Shown here one piece after another: positions 48,220-58,812 of a stretch of 64,000 nt of DNA (the first letter of the stretch is position 1; each line of letters begins with the position of its first letter). The position numbers and the translations under genes are program-made. Origin of the DNA: Pseudophaeobacter profundi (GTDB taxonomy: Bacteria; Pseudomonadota; Alphaproteobacteria; Rhodobacterales; Rhodobacteraceae); NCBI RefSeq assembly GCF_029697505.1, contig NZ_JARJEF010000006.1, positions 124,001 through 188,000 on the forward strand. The letters are read 5' to 3'. The notes under the pieces are model-generated. The model did no database searches. It was not told where the DNA came from and saw only the letters and a program-made list of their open reading frames with translations.

Positions 48220-48966
48220 TCAGGCCGGTTCCGCCACCGGGTTGGAAAGCCCCTCCAAAACCCGGATCGGACTAGACCGTTTGACGCGTGTCATATGCCC
48301 ATGCTGGGGATGCGTCTGTTTGCTGACCTCGACCATAAAGACGCCCCCCACCAACATGGCAGGCAGGCGGCGCCCCGCCCGTTCCAGCAGTGCCCCGGAT
48401 TTCAGCCAAAACCGTTTCTGGCTGGGCATCCGGTACAGCGCCGCTGTATGACGTTGGATGGTGAATTCATGCAGGCGCAGCTGGTTTTCCAGCTGGGTCA
48501 AGGTATAGGGCCGCCCATAGCCAAAGGGCGTATTATCCGACCGCGCCCAGAACCCGGCCCGGTTGGGCACCACAAAGATCGCCCGCCCGCCAGGCCCCAG
48601 CACCCGGCGGCACTCTTCCAGCACCTGGGTGGGCCGTTCCGAGGTTTCCAGCCCATGCATCACCACCAGCCGATCCACCCGACCGGTTTCAATCGGCCAA
48701 AAGGTCTCTTCGCACAGCACAGATACATTCGGCATCCCCGCCGGCCATTGCATCACCCCTTGCGGCCCCGGCATCAGGGCAATCACCCGGCGGGCCTCGG
48801 CCAGATAGGGGCGCATCAAGGGCGCGGCAAAGCCGAAGCCAGCCACGGTCTGCCCGGCTGCTTCCGGCCAGAACTCCAGCAGCCGATTGCGCACCGATGC
48901 CTGCGACGCCCGCCCCAGGGTGCTGCGATAGTAGAAATTCCTAAGGTCCTGAACATCAAGGTGCAT
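48220..48966 (-). CDS. Class I SAM-dependent methyltransferase (Methyltransf_11-like)
   Basis: A 248-residue protein. The SAM-binding start is degenerate ([19 protein letters not shown], with fewer glycines than usual), but the acidic-loop and post-loop parts are clear: [21 protein letters not shown] and [16 protein letters not shown]. The substrate is unknown; a similar gene beside gloB is common in this group, to my recollection. ATG at 48966 begins [15 protein letters not shown]; an ATG at 49011 is possible. Divergent from gloB. Confidence 0.87.
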   Translation of the reverse strand: MHLDVQDLRNFYYRSTLGRASQASVRNRLLEFWPEAAGQTVAGFGFAAPLMRPYLAEARRVIALMPGPQGVMQWPAGMPNVSVLCEETFWPIETGRVDRLVVMHGLETSERPTQVLEECRRVLGPGGRAIFVVPNRAGFWARSDNTPFGYGRPYTLTQLENQLRLHEFTIQRHTAALYRMPSQKRFWLKSGALLERAGRRLPAMLVGGVFMVEVSKQTHPQHGHMTRVKRSSPIRVLEGLSNPVAEPA

Positions 48967-49027
48967 TGCGGGTGCCTGCTGCTTGGGCCAATCTGGGGGC
49001 AGTTTACTCATGCGGAGGCGAAAGACC

Positions 49028-49795
49028 ATGCCCCTAGAAATCGTTACCCTGCCCTGTCTCTCGGACAACTATGCCTATCTGCTGCATGATTCCAAGAGCG
49101 GTAAAACCGCTTTGGTCGATGCGCCCGAGGCCGATGCCATCAAAACCGCGCTCGCGGCCCGTGGCTGGCGCCTGGATGTGATTCTCTTGACGCACCATCA
49201 CTATGATCACATCGATGGCGTCGCCGAGCTCTGCGCGCAGTATAATCCTGCGGTCTATGGCGCTAAGGCGGATGCCGCCCGCCTGCCGCCCCTGACCCAT
49301 GCGCTGGAAGACGGTGACAGCTTTGACCTCTTCGGGGAGCCGGTCCAGGTTCTGGATGTGTCGGGCCATACAATCGGCCATATCGCGTTTTACTTGCCCG
49401 AAAGCCAAGCCGTCTTTACTGCCGACAGCCTGATGGCGCTTGGCTGTGGGCGCCTGTTCGAAGGCACCCCCGATATGATGTGGCACAGCCTCAACCGTCT
49501 GATGGCCCTGCCACCGCAGACCTGGGTCTATTCCGGCCATGAATATACCCAATCCAACGCCCGCTTTGCCCTGACAATTGAACCGGACAACACCGCATTG
49601 CAACTGCGCGCTGCGCAAATCATCAAGGCACGCGCAAAAGGCGAGGCCACGATTCCGTCACTGTTGCAGCAAGAGCTGGAGACAAATCCCTTTTTGCGGG
49701 CCCACCTGGATGAGGTAAAAACCGCTATCGGGATGCAAGGCGCTGAAAGTAAGGATGTTTTTGCAAAAATTCGGGGTCTGAAAGACCGCTTTTAA
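49028..49795 (+). CDS. gloB: Hydroxyacylglutathione hydrolase (glyoxalase II)
   Basis: A 255-residue metallo-beta-lactamase-fold enzyme that hydrolyses S-D-lactoylglutathione to D-lactate and glutathione. The binuclear metal motif is [11 protein letters not shown], further ligands lie in [24 protein letters not shown] and the [13 protein letters not shown] segment. The C-terminal helical domain ends in KIRGLKDRF, typical of glyoxalase II. ATG at 49028 with GCGGAGG upstream. Confidence 0.96.
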   Translation: MPLEIVTLPCLSDNYAYLLHDSKSGKTALVDAPEADAIKTALAARGWRLDVILLTHHHYDHIDGVAELCAQYNPAVYGAKADAARLPPLTHALEDGDSFDLFGEPVQVLDVSGHTIGHIAFYLPESQAVFTADSLMALGCGRLFEGTPDMMWHSLNRLMALPPQTWVYSGHEYTQSNARFALTIEPDNTALQLRAAQIIKARAKGEATIPSLLQQELETNPFLRAHLDEVKTAIGMQGAESKDVFAKIRGLKDRF

Positions 49796-50005
49796 CCCCA
49801 TTTCTGCCGGTCTGATGCTATCGTGACCGGCTCAAAGGGGTCATAAATTAACCTCTCTCACAAAGAATGTGACCTAATTTTGAAAGAAAGCCCTTGAAGC
49901 TCCGCGTCTATCAACCAAACTCTAATACTATCAGGACATGGTTGATACAGGGGAAGCGGCAGAACGTCCAAGCCCCGGTCACCCCAAGAACAGAGGAGCA
50001 CGCCC

Positions 50006-52333
50006 GTGCCTTCATTCTCGAGCACACTAGAACAAGCCATTCACGCCGCGCTCGCGTTGGCGAATGAGCGGCGCCACGAGTTTGCCACGCTGGAACACCT
50101 GCTGTTGGCATTGATCGAAGAACCGGAAGCCGCCCGTGTAATGCGCGCCTGTAGCGTCGATCTTGGGCATCTTCGCACTTCACTGATTGAATTTGTCGAT
50201 GAAGATCTTGCCAATCTGGTGACTGATGTCGACGGGTCCGAAGCGGTCCCCACCGCAGCCTTCCAGCGGGTCATTCAGCGCGCCGCGATCCATGTGCAAA
50301 GCTCGGGGCGCACCGAAGTTACAGGGGCCAATGTCCTCGTCGCGATTTTTGCAGAACGCGAAAGCGATGCCGCCTACTTCCTGCAGGACCAGGATATGAC
50401 CCGCTATGATGCCGTGAATTTCATTGCCCATGGCGTGGCCAAGGATCCTGCCTTTGGCGAATCCCGTCCCATCACTGGCGCCCCCGAGGGCGAAGATGCC
50501 TCTATGGGCGGCGGTGCCCCCGAGAGCGACAAAAAAGAGAGCGCGCTGGATAAATACTGCGTCGATCTCAACGCCAAATCGCGCGAAGGCGACATTGACC
50601 CGCTGATCGGACGCAGCCACGAGGTAGAGCGCTGCATCCAGGTGCTGTGCCGCCGCCGCAAGAACAACCCGCTGCTAGTGGGCGATCCTGGCGTCGGCAA
50701 GACCGCCATCGCGGAAGGCCTGGCCCGCAAGATCGTGCAGGGCGAAGTTCCTGAAGTGTTGTCCAAGACCACCATCTTCTCGCTCGACATGGGGGCGCTC
50801 TTGGCTGGCACCCGCTATCGTGGCGATTTCGAAGAACGTCTGAAGGCCGTGGTGACAGAGCTGGAAGACCACCCGGATGGTGTGTTGTTCATTGATGAGA
50901 TCCACACCGTGATTGGTGCGGGTGCCACCTCTGGTGGGGCAATGGATGCCTCCAACCTGCTGAAACCTGCCCTGCAGGGCGGCAAACTGCGCACCATGGG
51001 ATCCACTACCTACAAAGAGTTCCGCCAGCATTTTGAAAAAGACCGCGCCCTGGCGCGGCGCTTCCAGAAGATTGATGTGAACGAACCCTCGGTACAGGAT
51101 GCGGTTGAAATTCTGAAAGGGCTGAAACCCTATTTTGAAGAACATCACAGCGTCAAGTTTACAGCGGATGCGATCAAATCCGCCGTGGAACTGGCGGCGC
51201 GGTATATCAACGACCGCAAATTGCCCGACAAGGCGATCGACGTGATCGACGAAGCAGGTGCGGCACAGCATCTGGTGCCGGAAAGCAAACGTCGCAAAAC
51301 CATTGGCGTCAAGGAAATCGAAGCCGTGGTGGCCAAGATCGCCCGCATTCCGCCCAAGAGCGTCACCAAAGACGATGCAGAGGTGCTGAAAGATCTGGAG
51401 AAGAGCCTGAAGCGCGTGGTCTTTGGCCAGGACGATGCGATCGACGCGCTCTCCAGTGCCATCAAACTGGCCCGTGCAGGGCTGCGCGAACCGGAAAAAC
51501 CCATCGGCAACTATCTCTTTGCAGGCCCCACCGGGGTTGGCAAAACCGAGGTGGCCAAACAACTGGCCGATACACTCGGGGTAGAGCTTCTACGTTTTGA
51601 CATGTCGGAATACATGGAGAAACACGCGGTTTCCCGTCTGATCGGCGCGCCTCCGGGCTATGTCGGCTTTGACCAGGGTGGCCTGCTGACCGATGGCGTT
51701 GACCAGCATCCCCACTGTGTGCTGCTGCTGGACGAAATCGAAAAGGCGCACCCGGATGTGTTCAACATCCTGTTGCAAGTGATGGATAACGGCCAGCTGA
51801 CAGATCACAACGGCCGCGCGGTGAACTTCCGCAATGTTGTGTTGATCATGACCTCCAATGCGGGTGCATCGGATATGGCAAAGGCTGCCATCGGCTTTGG
51901 CCGTGATCGCCGCGAGGGTGAAGACACCGCCGCGATTGAACGCACCTTCACGCCGGAATTCCGCAACCGGCTGGACGCCGTGATCGCCTTTGCACCGCTA
52001 CCCAAAGAGGTCATCCTGCAGGTGGTCGAGAAATTCGTCCTGCAACTGGAAGCCCAGCTAATGGACCGGAATGTCTCGATCGAACTGACCCGCAAGGCGG
52101 CTGAATGGCTGGCGGACCGGGGCTATGATGATCGCATGGGGGCACGGCCTTTGGGGCGGGTCATCCAGGAGCACATCAAGAAACCACTCGCCGAAGAATT
52201 GCTCTTTGGCAAGCTGGCAAAGGGTGGGCTGGTCAAGGTTGGCATCAAGGATGGCAAGCTGGATCTGCGCATAGAAGGTCCGATCAAGCCGCGCATCTCT
52301 GGTGACAAGCCGCCATTGCTGACTGCCGACTAA
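50006..52333 (+). CDS. clpA: ATP-dependent Clp protease ATP-binding subunit ClpA
   Basis: A 775-residue AAA+ unfoldase. An N-terminal double Clp repeat (about 1-145) binds ClpS and substrates; D1 has [13 protein letters not shown] (about 226) and [13 protein letters not shown]2 has [13 protein letters not shown] (about 507) and [13 protein letters not shown]. It feeds proteins to ClpP. clpS and clpP are not adjacent. The 210-bp leader contains CTTGAA (49893-49898) without a good heat-shock -10, so heat control is undecided. The M23 peptidase gene starts 2 bp after the stop. Confidence 0.98.
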   Translation: MPSFSSTLEQAIHAALALANERRHEFATLEHLLLALIEEPEAARVMRACSVDLGHLRTSLIEFVDEDLANLVTDVDGSEAVPTAAFQRVIQRAAIHVQSSGRTEVTGANVLVAIFAERESDAAYFLQDQDMTRYDAVNFIAHGVAKDPAFGESRPITGAPEGEDASMGGGAPESDKKESALDKYCVDLNAKSREGDIDPLIGRSHEVERCIQVLCRRRKNNPLLVGDPGVGKTAIAEGLARKIVQGEVPEVLSKTTIFSLDMGALLAGTRYRGDFEERLKAVVTELEDHPDGVLFIDEIHTVIGAGATSGGAMDASNLLKPALQGGKLRTMGSTTYKEFRQHFEKDRALARRFQKIDVNEPSVQDAVEILKGLKPYFEEHHSVKFTADAIKSAVELAARYINDRKLPDKAIDVIDEAGAAQHLVPESKRRKTIGVKEIEAVVAKIARIPPKSVTKDDAEVLKDLEKSLKRVVFGQDDAIDALSSAIKLARAGLREPEKPIGNYLFAGPTGVGKTEVAKQLADTLGVELLRFDMSEYMEKHAVSRLIGAPPGYVGFDQGGLLTDGVDQHPHCVLLLDEIEKAHPDVFNILLQVMDNGQLTDHNGRAVNFRNVVLIMTSNAGASDMAKAAIGFGRDRREGEDTAAIERTFTPEFRNRLDAVIAFAPLPKEVILQVVEKFVLQLEAQLMDRNVSIELTRKAAEWLADRGYDDRMGARPLGRVIQEHIKKPLAEELLFGKLAKGGLVKVGIKDGKLDLRIEGPIKPRISGDKPPLLTAD

Positions 52334-52335
52334 TC

Positions 52336-53337
52336 ATGCGGCTCTCCCTTGCAGCTTTGCTGCTCACGCTCGTCACGGCCCCCGCCGTGGCGGGCGACAT
52401 TTCCTTGCAATGGCCGCTTGATTGCAGCCAGGGCGATACCTGTCACATTCAGCAATATGTCGACCACGATCCCGGCCCCGGCAGCCGTGACTATGCTTGC
52501 CAAGGGCTGACTTACTCTGGTCACAAGGGAACAGATATCGCCCTGCCCTATCTAAGCGATATGTATCGCGGTGTTGCCGTGCGCGCCGCCGCACCAGGCG
52601 TGGTTCAGGGCCTGCGCAATCGGATGCCCGACACCTATTCCACCGAAGAAAACGCTGCCGCCCTGCAGGGGCGCGAGTGCGGCAATGGCGTGGTCCTGCT
52701 GCACGCGGATGGCTGGGAAACCCAATATTGCCATATGCGCCAGGGCTCTGTGCGGGTGCAAAAGGGCCAGCAGGTTCAAGCCGGCACCCAGCTGGGTGAG
52801 GTCGGCCTTTCCGGCAAGACACAATTCCCGCATCTTCATCTGTCCCTGCGCCGCGATGGGAAGGTGATCGATCCCTTTGCCCCCAACGGAGCGCAGGACT
52901 GTGCGGCTGGCATCGATCAGGTAAGCGCGGCCGGTGCAACCGCCGATACGACCAACCTCTGGGCCGATCCGCCTGCCTATGAACCCGGGGGATTTCTGGG
53001 CGCTGGCTTCAGCACCCAGGTGCCCAGTTTCCGGCAGATCAAATCCGGCAAGGCCAGCCAGATCCGCATGACGCGGCAATCACCGGCCCTGGTTTTCTGG
53101 GCCTATGCCTTTGGCGGCCAACAAGGCGACCGGGTGCGGCTGACCATTTCTGGCCCAACCGGGGTCTTTTCGGTGCATGAAATCACGCTGGATCGCAATC
53201 AGGCCCAGTTTTTCCGCGCTTCGGGCAAACGGTTGCGCGACCAGATCTGGGAGTATGGCCTCTATACCGGTCTGGCAGTATTGCTGCGCGATGACGTGGA
53301 AATCGATCGGATCGAGCAAGCCATTTCTTTAAGATAA
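52336..53337 (+). CDS. M23-family (LytM) periplasmic metallopeptidase
   Basis: A 333-residue protein with a signal peptide (about 1-19, ending VAG). The LytM zinc motif is complete: SGHKGTDIAL supplies His and Asp (HxxxD), and PHLHLSLRRDG the HxH pair. It probably cleaves peptidoglycan cross-links or activates amidases. A C-terminal domain (about 215-333) is beta-rich and unassigned. It follows clpA by 2 bp and converges on the PG-binding motor gene. Confidence 0.92.
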   Translation: MRLSLAALLLTLVTAPAVAGDISLQWPLDCSQGDTCHIQQYVDHDPGPGSRDYACQGLTYSGHKGTDIALPYLSDMYRGVAVRAAAPGVVQGLRNRMPDTYSTEENAAALQGRECGNGVVLLHADGWETQYCHMRQGSVRVQKGQQVQAGTQLGEVGLSGKTQFPHLHLSLRRDGKVIDPFAPNGAQDCAAGIDQVSAAGATADTTNLWADPPAYEPGGFLGAGFSTQVPSFRQIKSGKASQIRMTRQSPALVFWAYAFGGQQGDRVRLTISGPTGVFSVHEITLDRNQAQFFRASGKRLRDQIWEYGLYTGLAVLLRDDVEIDRIEQAISLR

Positions 53338-53394
53338 CGGCCCAGGGCGCCCTTTGGGTCCGGGCTGCGGCCTCTTGCCCCAGACCGGGGCGCC

Positions 53395-55770
53395 TTATCG
53401 TTCAGTGAACTTCAACTCAATCCGGCGGTTCTGGGCGCGGGCCTCCGGTGTATCAGCCGTGTTTACCGGCTGGAACTCACCAAATCCGTTTGCCGCCAGC
53501 CGATCCGGCGCCACGCCGAGGCTCTCGATCATGTAGCGCACCACCGACAGTGCCCGACCCTGGCTCAGCTCCCAGTTATCGGAAAACTTGGGGTGGCCCA
53601 GCATGGCGGTATTGTCGGTATGGCCATCCACCCGGATGATCCAGTTGATCTCGGGTGGGATATCTGCCGCCACAGTCTGCAAAATTCGCGCCACCTTGGC
53701 GATCTCGACTTCGCCCAACGACGACAGTCTGGCACTGCCCGGCGCAAAGAGCACCTCTGATGCAAAGACAAAGCGGTCGCCTTCGATGCGCACCCCCTCT
53801 TGCTTGCCCAACACGTTGCGCAAGCGGCCAAAGAACTCAGAGCGGTAGCGCTCCAACTCCTCGGCCTTGGTTTCCAGACTATCCGCCTTGCTGGCAAGCT
53901 CTGCCGCCTCCAGCTCCAGTCGCTTGCGCTCTTTTTCTTCTGTCAGACGGCGGCGGCGCTCTTCCGAGGCGGCCCGTGCCAGCGCCGCGTTCAGATCCTG
54001 GCCGAGGTTTTGCAACTGCACCTTCTGGGCAGCATCGCGTGCCTGGTAGTCATCCAGAATCGCCTGTAATCCGCCCAGTTGTTCCCGCAGCGCCGCCACC
54101 TGCTGGTTCAGCAAGGCGGTCTCGCGCTGCGCCTTGGTCGAAACTGCTGTCTGCTCTGACAGCGCCGCCTTGGCCTGCGCCAACAGCGCCGCGCGTTCCT
54201 CGGCAAGGCTGCGCGCCTCTGCCGCGCTCCCCCTGGCCTCGTCCTGCGCGTTCAGCGCCGCCAAGAGCCGTTGTTGCAAGACAGCCTGATCACCAGCGGC
54301 AGCCTGGGCATTTTCCAGCGCATCCAGCGCGGCTAGCAGACGCAGCTCTACCGCGGCCCGATCCTGCGCCGTCGAAGAGGCGGCCTTGCGGGCGGCGGCC
54401 AGATCATCCTGAGCCTGGGCCAACTCGGCCTGCAGACCAGACATCACTGCGGCGGTATCGGCCTGCAGGCTGGCCAGTTCTTCTTGCAGGCGACGCTGCT
54501 CTGCCTCTGCCGTGCTGCGCTGGCGGGTCAGTTGCTGTTCCAACTTCTCAAGCGCGGCAGCCTGTTGTTTTTGCAGATTTGTCAATTCGCTTTGATACTG
54601 GGTTTCGGTCTCGACGTTTGCTGCCCGCTGACGGGCCAGCTCTGCCTCCAGCGCGGCCTTGCTTTGCGCGGCCTGCTGGCGGGCGCTGTCCAATTCCTGG
54701 TTCAGCCGGGCCTGGGTTGTGTCATTTTCCAGGCGCAGCCGGTCCAGCTCTGCCTCCAGGGCAGTGACCCGGCCTTCGGCAGAGGATTGCGACACCTGCA
54801 TCTGCGCCAGAACACGGGTCAGGCGCTCGGCCAGGGCATCACGCTCTTTGCTCTGCGCTGTGGCGGCATCCAGCGTGGTCAGCGCCTCTTCAAGATCCTG
54901 TGCTAGGCGCTCTTGTGCCAATTTGGAAGCAGCCAAAAGCGTGAGCGTATCTTCGGCCTCTTGCCGCTCACGTTCCAGCGACAGGGTCATGGCCGTCAAC
55001 TCGGCATCGGCGTCTTGCAGCCGGGCGCGCAGGGCCTCGGCAGCGGCACTTTCAACCAGGCGGGCCTCTTCTTCGGCGCTCAGCCGGGTTGAAAGATCAG
55101 CCATCTCTGCCGCGCGGGCATCGTCTTGCTGCTGCAAATCAGCAATCATTGCCTCCAGCGCCTCGCGTCTGGCTGCGGCCAGGCGCGCGGTCTCTACGCC
55201 AGCGTCAATTTCCTGCCGCGCCTGTGCCAGCGCCAGATTCAAGGACTCGCGTTCATCAACCAAGTCGGCGCGCTGCGCATCCAACTGGTCGCGGTCTTCG
55301 CTCAGCTGCGCGATCTGTGCCTCGGCCTCGGCGCGACCAGCAAGCAGGGTCGCCACCTGGGCCTCAAAGGCGGTGATATCACTTTGGGCGCGCGCCAGAT
55401 CTGCCAGCTGCTGGTCGCGTTCGGCGGTCAGCCCAGAAATCACCGCACGCTGTTGATCAATGGCATCCTGCGCCTGCGCCAGATCGCTCTGGGTGGTGGT
55501 TAGCGTCGCACTTAGCGCCCCAAGCCGCGCCGAAAGGCGGCTGTTGTCACGTTCTTCCAGCCCCAGCGCATTGGCCAGCGCCTGCACTTCAGTGGACAGT
55601 TCGTCCAGCTCGCTTTCCTGGCCTGAAATGGTTTCGCGCAGGACAAATTGCACCACCATAAAGATGGTCAGCAGGAACATCAGCACCAGCAACAGCCCGG
55701 TCATCGCATCGACGAAACCCGGCCAGATCGAGCTTTGAAATCGCTGCCCACTGCGCCGCGACAAGGCCAT
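53395..55770 (-). CDS. MotB/ZorB-like stator protein with long coiled coil and OmpA domain
   Basis: A 791-residue inner-membrane-anchored protein. One N-terminal transmembrane helix contains Asp21 in WPGFVDAMTGLLLVLMFLL, the position of the proton-binding Asp in MotB and ZorB. Residues about 48-655 are Ala/Gln/Glu/Arg-rich coiled coil. Residues 659-791 are an OmpA-like peptidoglycan-binding domain (RVDGHTDN, NWELSQGRALSVVRYMI, ARAQNRRIELKF). With the adjacent MotA/ExbB-like protein (3 bp upstream) it should form a proton-driven motor fixed to the wall. Known motor subunits of this type usually have a much shorter linker. Its output is unknown. Confidence 0.88.
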   Translation of the reverse strand: MALSRRSGQRFQSSIWPGFVDAMTGLLLVLMFLLTIFMVVQFVLRETISGQESELDELSTEVQALANALGLEERDNSRLSARLGALSATLTTTQSDLAQAQDAIDQQRAVISGLTAERDQQLADLARAQSDITAFEAQVATLLAGRAEAEAQIAQLSEDRDQLDAQRADLVDERESLNLALAQARQEIDAGVETARLAAARREALEAMIADLQQQDDARAAEMADLSTRLSAEEEARLVESAAAEALRARLQDADAELTAMTLSLERERQEAEDTLTLLAASKLAQERLAQDLEEALTTLDAATAQSKERDALAERLTRVLAQMQVSQSSAEGRVTALEAELDRLRLENDTTQARLNQELDSARQQAAQSKAALEAELARQRAANVETETQYQSELTNLQKQQAAALEKLEQQLTRQRSTAEAEQRRLQEELASLQADTAAVMSGLQAELAQAQDDLAAARKAASSTAQDRAAVELRLLAALDALENAQAAAGDQAVLQQRLLAALNAQDEARGSAAEARSLAEERAALLAQAKAALSEQTAVSTKAQRETALLNQQVAALREQLGGLQAILDDYQARDAAQKVQLQNLGQDLNAALARAASEERRRRLTEEKERKRLELEAAELASKADSLETKAEELERYRSEFFGRLRNVLGKQEGVRIEGDRFVFASEVLFAPGSARLSSLGEVEIAKVARILQTVAADIPPEINWIIRVDGHTDNTAMLGHPKFSDNWELSQGRALSVVRYMIESLGVAPDRLAANGFGEFQPVNTADTPEARAQNRRIELKFTER

Positions 55771-55773
55771 GCT

Positions 55774-57000
55774 CTAATCCTCGCCCTGCAGAAACTGCCC
55801 GCCGTCCGGCCCGGCTGGCGCTAGCTCTGCCGGCCGACGGCCCCGGCCACGCGGCACTGCAAAGGCCTTGACCATGAGGTCGATATCCTTGCGCAACTCT
55901 GCCAGGCTTTCTTGTCGACCGGCAGAGATTTCCTCCAGAATGCGCAGCATCTGCACATCGATCGAGCGCAGCCGCATCCGGCTTTCGGCATCCATGCCCA
56001 CATCGCCGTGGGCGCGCATGATCTCGGTCAGGGTTTCCTGCCCCACGGCAACCCGCTCTAGCGCATTGGCAACGCTAGTGGACTGATCCTGACGCGCGTT
56101 CATATCGCTGATGACATCCACCAGATTGGACAGTTTATTGTCGATCTCGGCCCGGCTCTCGGCGTTTTGGGCAAACATCGCCTGCAAGGCGTCCATCTGC
56201 TCTGCCATGGTATCCAGCACCTCGGATACAACGCCGGTCTCGCCGCCGCTGCCCTCCTCGCCAGAGGAAAAGCTGACCCGCGTGAAAGAAGAGAGCCATT
56301 CTTCCAGCTCGCGGTAAAACCGGTTCTGGCCATGGCCGGCAAACAGCTCTAGCAGGCCAACGATCAGCGACCCTGCCAGTCCCAAAAGCGAAGAGGCAAA
56401 GGCCACGCCCATGCCGCCCAACTGTGCTTCCAGCCCGGTCATCAACCGGTTAAAGACCGCAATGCTTTCCTCGCCCTCCTGCGGGGCCAGGCTGCGAATG
56501 GTATCGACAACCGCAGGCACAGTGGTGGCAAGACCATAAAACGTGCCCAAAAGTCCAAGAAAAATCAGCAGGTTGACAATATATCGCGTGATCTCACGCT
56601 CTTCGTCCACCCGCTGTGCCACCGAATCCAGAATAGACCGGGTCGACGATGACCCCAACTGCATCCGCGCCGCCCGCGAGCGTAGCAAAGCCGCCAGCGG
56701 AGCCAGCAGCGACGGTGCCCGTTTGTCGCCGCGCGTACCGCCAGAGGCAAAGCTTTCAATCCAGCGCACCGATCCGACCAGCTGCGCCACCTGCCAGAAA
56801 CAGGCCAGCACCCCGATGACAAAGACAATGACGATAAAACCATTGAGCCAAGGATTTGCCTGAAACACCGGCAGCACCTTGGGCAGGGCCATAAATATCC
56901 CAAAGCCAGCAAGGCCAAGGGCAATCAGCATCATGATAATCTGTCTGACCGGTTGGGAAAACTGCGGCCTTGTCTTACGGGCTGGTTGGGCCATATTCAA
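55774..57000 (-). CDS. MotA/TolQ/ExbB-superfamily proton channel (ZorA-like)
   Basis: A 408-residue membrane protein with helices at about 20-41, 51-75, 139-161 and 195-221. The third and fourth carry the superfamily motor region: NLLIFLGLLGTFYGLATTVP and GGMGVAFASSLLGLAGSLIVG. A cytoplasmic tail of about 185 residues is helical with coiled-coil character, shorter than the long ZorA tails of Zorya. No Zorya effector gene (ZorC, ZorD or ZorE type) adjoins it. First gene of the two-gene unit; the start at 57000 may be the ATG two codons later. Confidence 0.88.
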   Translation of the reverse strand: MNMAQPARKTRPQFSQPVRQIIMMLIALGLAGFGIFMALPKVLPVFQANPWLNGFIVIVFVIGVLACFWQVAQLVGSVRWIESFASGGTRGDKRAPSLLAPLAALLRSRAARMQLGSSSTRSILDSVAQRVDEEREITRYIVNLLIFLGLLGTFYGLATTVPAVVDTIRSLAPQEGEESIAVFNRLMTGLEAQLGGMGVAFASSLLGLAGSLIVGLLELFAGHGQNRFYRELEEWLSSFTRVSFSSGEEGSGGETGVVSEVLDTMAEQMDALQAMFAQNAESRAEIDNKLSNLVDVISDMNARQDQSTSVANALERVAVGQETLTEIMRAHGDVGMDAESRMRLRSIDVQMLRILEEISAGRQESLAELRKDIDLMVKAFAVPRGRGRRPAELAPAGPDGGQFLQGED

Positions 57001-57068
57001 AAGGTCCTGACGGATTTTTGCTCAATTCCCAAAAGAGCTTAAAGACAAAGATCGCAAAGCCCAAGGCT

Positions 57069-57599
57069 TTATGCTGTTATTTGCCGCACGCGTCCCATCA
57101 ACCATTCAAGTTCTGCATCGCCAAGGCCAATTTCGCTGAGATGTTCAGCGGTATTATACAGATATTCGGTATTGGGCCCACGCCCGCCCACCGCAGTGGC
57201 GATAATCTGCGCCTGTTTTTCCAGCGCCATGCCGCCGCAATACTGCTCGTGATGCGGATCAATCACATAGGTCACGGCCATGACCTCTTGGCCAGAAGCA
57301 AGCTGCACCGCGAGGTTACGCTCCAGATAGGCCGAAGAGATCAATTCGCGCTCGCGCAGATAGTCCAGCGTCTGGTCTTCCGCGCCACTCGCAACCGCCA
57401 GCGCCAATCCCTGACACTGTGCCCCCTGGACCTCATCCAGGGCCAGCACCAGCCCCGGCACCTCTTCGCTGCCACGATGGTGGATCGACGACATGCAAAA
57501 AGAGCGGGCATAGCCCTGCAGGGTTGCGATCTCGCTGCCAGCCACCGGAAAGCCCGGATTCCACAGCAGCGATCCATATCCGAATACCCACATTGTCAT
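57069..57599 (-). CDS. Gamma-glutamylcyclotransferase (ChaC-like)
   Basis: A 176-residue protein of the ChaC/GGCT family. The signature FGYGSLLWNPGFP is at the N-terminus and the catalytic Glu sits in RERELISSAYLERN. ChaC enzymes cleave glutathione to 5-oxoproline and Cys-Gly. Two ATG codons (57599, 57593) open the frame. It overlaps the promoter side of the DUF2125 gene and is unrelated in direction to it. Confidence 0.93.
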   Translation of the reverse strand: MTMWVFGYGSLLWNPGFPVAGSEIATLQGYARSFCMSSIHHRGSEEVPGLVLALDEVQGAQCQGLALAVASGAEDQTLDYLRERELISSAYLERNLAVQLASGQEVMAVTYVIDPHHEQYCGGMALEKQAQIIATAVGGRGPNTEYLYNTAEHLSEIGLGDAELEWLMGRVRQITA

Positions 57600-57669
57600 G
57601 ATCTATGGCCCTTTCTTATCCTCGCCTATAAACAGCAAATTGACGGCTAGAAAAAGGGGTCTTCGCAGA

Positions 57670-58677
57670 ATGCGACTGCTGAAATACCTGTGCCTTGGGG
57701 CACTGGTCTGGGGGCTCTACTGGGGGCTGGCGGCCTGGGCACTGCGCAGCGGATTGGAAAGCTGGTTCGACGCACAAGCGCGCCAGGGTTGGCAGGTCTC
57801 ACATGGGCAGCTCTCGACTGCTGGCTTTCCACTGCGCCACCGCACCCGCATTGATCAGCCCCTGCTGGCCGACCCCGGAACCGGCGCCGCCTGGAGCGCA
57901 GATTGGCTGGATCTCGACAGCCCGGCGATCTGGCCCGGGGCGCTGACGCTCTCCTTTCCGGAGACCCAGCAGCGGTTTTCCGTCTTTGATCAAAGCAGCG
58001 CCCTTACCGCGCAGGACATGACCGCCGAAATGCAGCTGGCACCGGGGGCAGCCCTGACGCTAGAGCGCCTTGAACTGCAGGCGCAGGTCTGGAAGATCCT
58101 GCAACAGCAGGCGACCATGCCCCAGTGGCAGGCGCAGGATCTTGAGTTGATCCTGCATCAGCAGAGCGCGCAGCCAAACCAGTATGATTTGCGTATGGCC
58201 ATCACCGGCTTTGCCCCCGGTGGTGCCTTTCGCCGCATCAGCCAGCTGGCAAATGATCTGCCCAAACAGTTTGACGCGCTACAGCTGCAGGGGGCGATCG
58301 ACTTTGATATCCCCTGGGATCGCCGGGCGCTTGAACAGCGCCGCCCGCAGCCGCGTCAGATCACCCTTGACCTGGCCGAGGCCAAATGGGGCGAGATGCA
58401 TTTCAAGGCCAGCGGCCAGCTGCAGATGGATGATCAGGGCCGCGCAACGGGCGATCTGGCGCTACAGGTCAGGAACTGGCGCGCGATCCTTGATATGGCA
58501 GAACGCAGCAGCCTGCTGCCGCCGCAGACCCGCGCCGCCATAGAACGGGTGCTGGCGCTGTTTTCCAGCCCTGCTGGCCAGGGGGAGAGAATCAACACCA
58601 CCCTGCGCTTTCAGCAGGGGCAGATGTGGATCGGGCCGCTGCCCATCGGCACCGCACCGCCAATCCGGCTGCGCTAG
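57670..58677 (+). CDS. DUF2125-family exported protein
   Basis: A 335-residue protein with a single N-terminal membrane anchor or signal (about 5-24), then a beta-rich periplasmic domain of the DUF2125 type: QLSTAGFPLRHRTRIDQP, DWLDLDSPAIWPGALTLSFP. These long beta-sheet envelope proteins recall lipid-transport AsmA-like folds, but the function is unknown. ATG at 57670 with AAAGGGG ten bases upstream. Confidence 0.87.
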   Translation: MRLLKYLCLGALVWGLYWGLAAWALRSGLESWFDAQARQGWQVSHGQLSTAGFPLRHRTRIDQPLLADPGTGAAWSADWLDLDSPAIWPGALTLSFPETQQRFSVFDQSSALTAQDMTAEMQLAPGAALTLERLELQAQVWKILQQQATMPQWQAQDLELILHQQSAQPNQYDLRMAITGFAPGGAFRRISQLANDLPKQFDALQLQGAIDFDIPWDRRALEQRRPQPRQITLDLAEAKWGEMHFKASGQLQMDDQGRATGDLALQVRNWRAILDMAERSSLLPPQTRAAIERVLALFSSPAGQGERINTTLRFQQGQMWIGPLPIGTAPPIRLR

Positions 58678-58678
58678 A

Positions 58679-58712
58679 GCCTGTCGCGTTCATTTGCATT
58701 CAGGCGACAGGC
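58679..58712 (+). terminator. Hairpin after the DUF2125 gene
   Basis: GCCTGTCGC (58679-58687) and GCGACAGGC (58704-58712) pair perfectly over 9 bp with a 16-base loop, directly after the stop codon; only a weak T tract (GCTCGTTTATT) follows. A second dyad GCTCGAA/TTCGAGC follows at about 58743-58769. Terminator or mRNA-end structure. Confidence 0.5.
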
Positions 58713-58812
58713 GCTCGTTTATTGATGTCGCATGTCGAATAGCTCGAAACCGGCAACCACTTTCGAGCGATATGCTCTAAGACCACCGCGCCCTGCCCCG
58801 CATGTCCCAGCC

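Noticed and set aside
49893..49920. Heat-shock promoter of clpA
   Set aside because: CTTGAA is perfect but the downstream -10 region (CCAAACTCT) is a poor match to CCCCATNT.
53395..57000. Complete Zorya anti-phage system
   Set aside because: Only ZorA/ZorB-like proteins are present. No ZorC/D or ZorE-type gene adjoins, the tail and linker lengths differ, and the surroundings are core genes.
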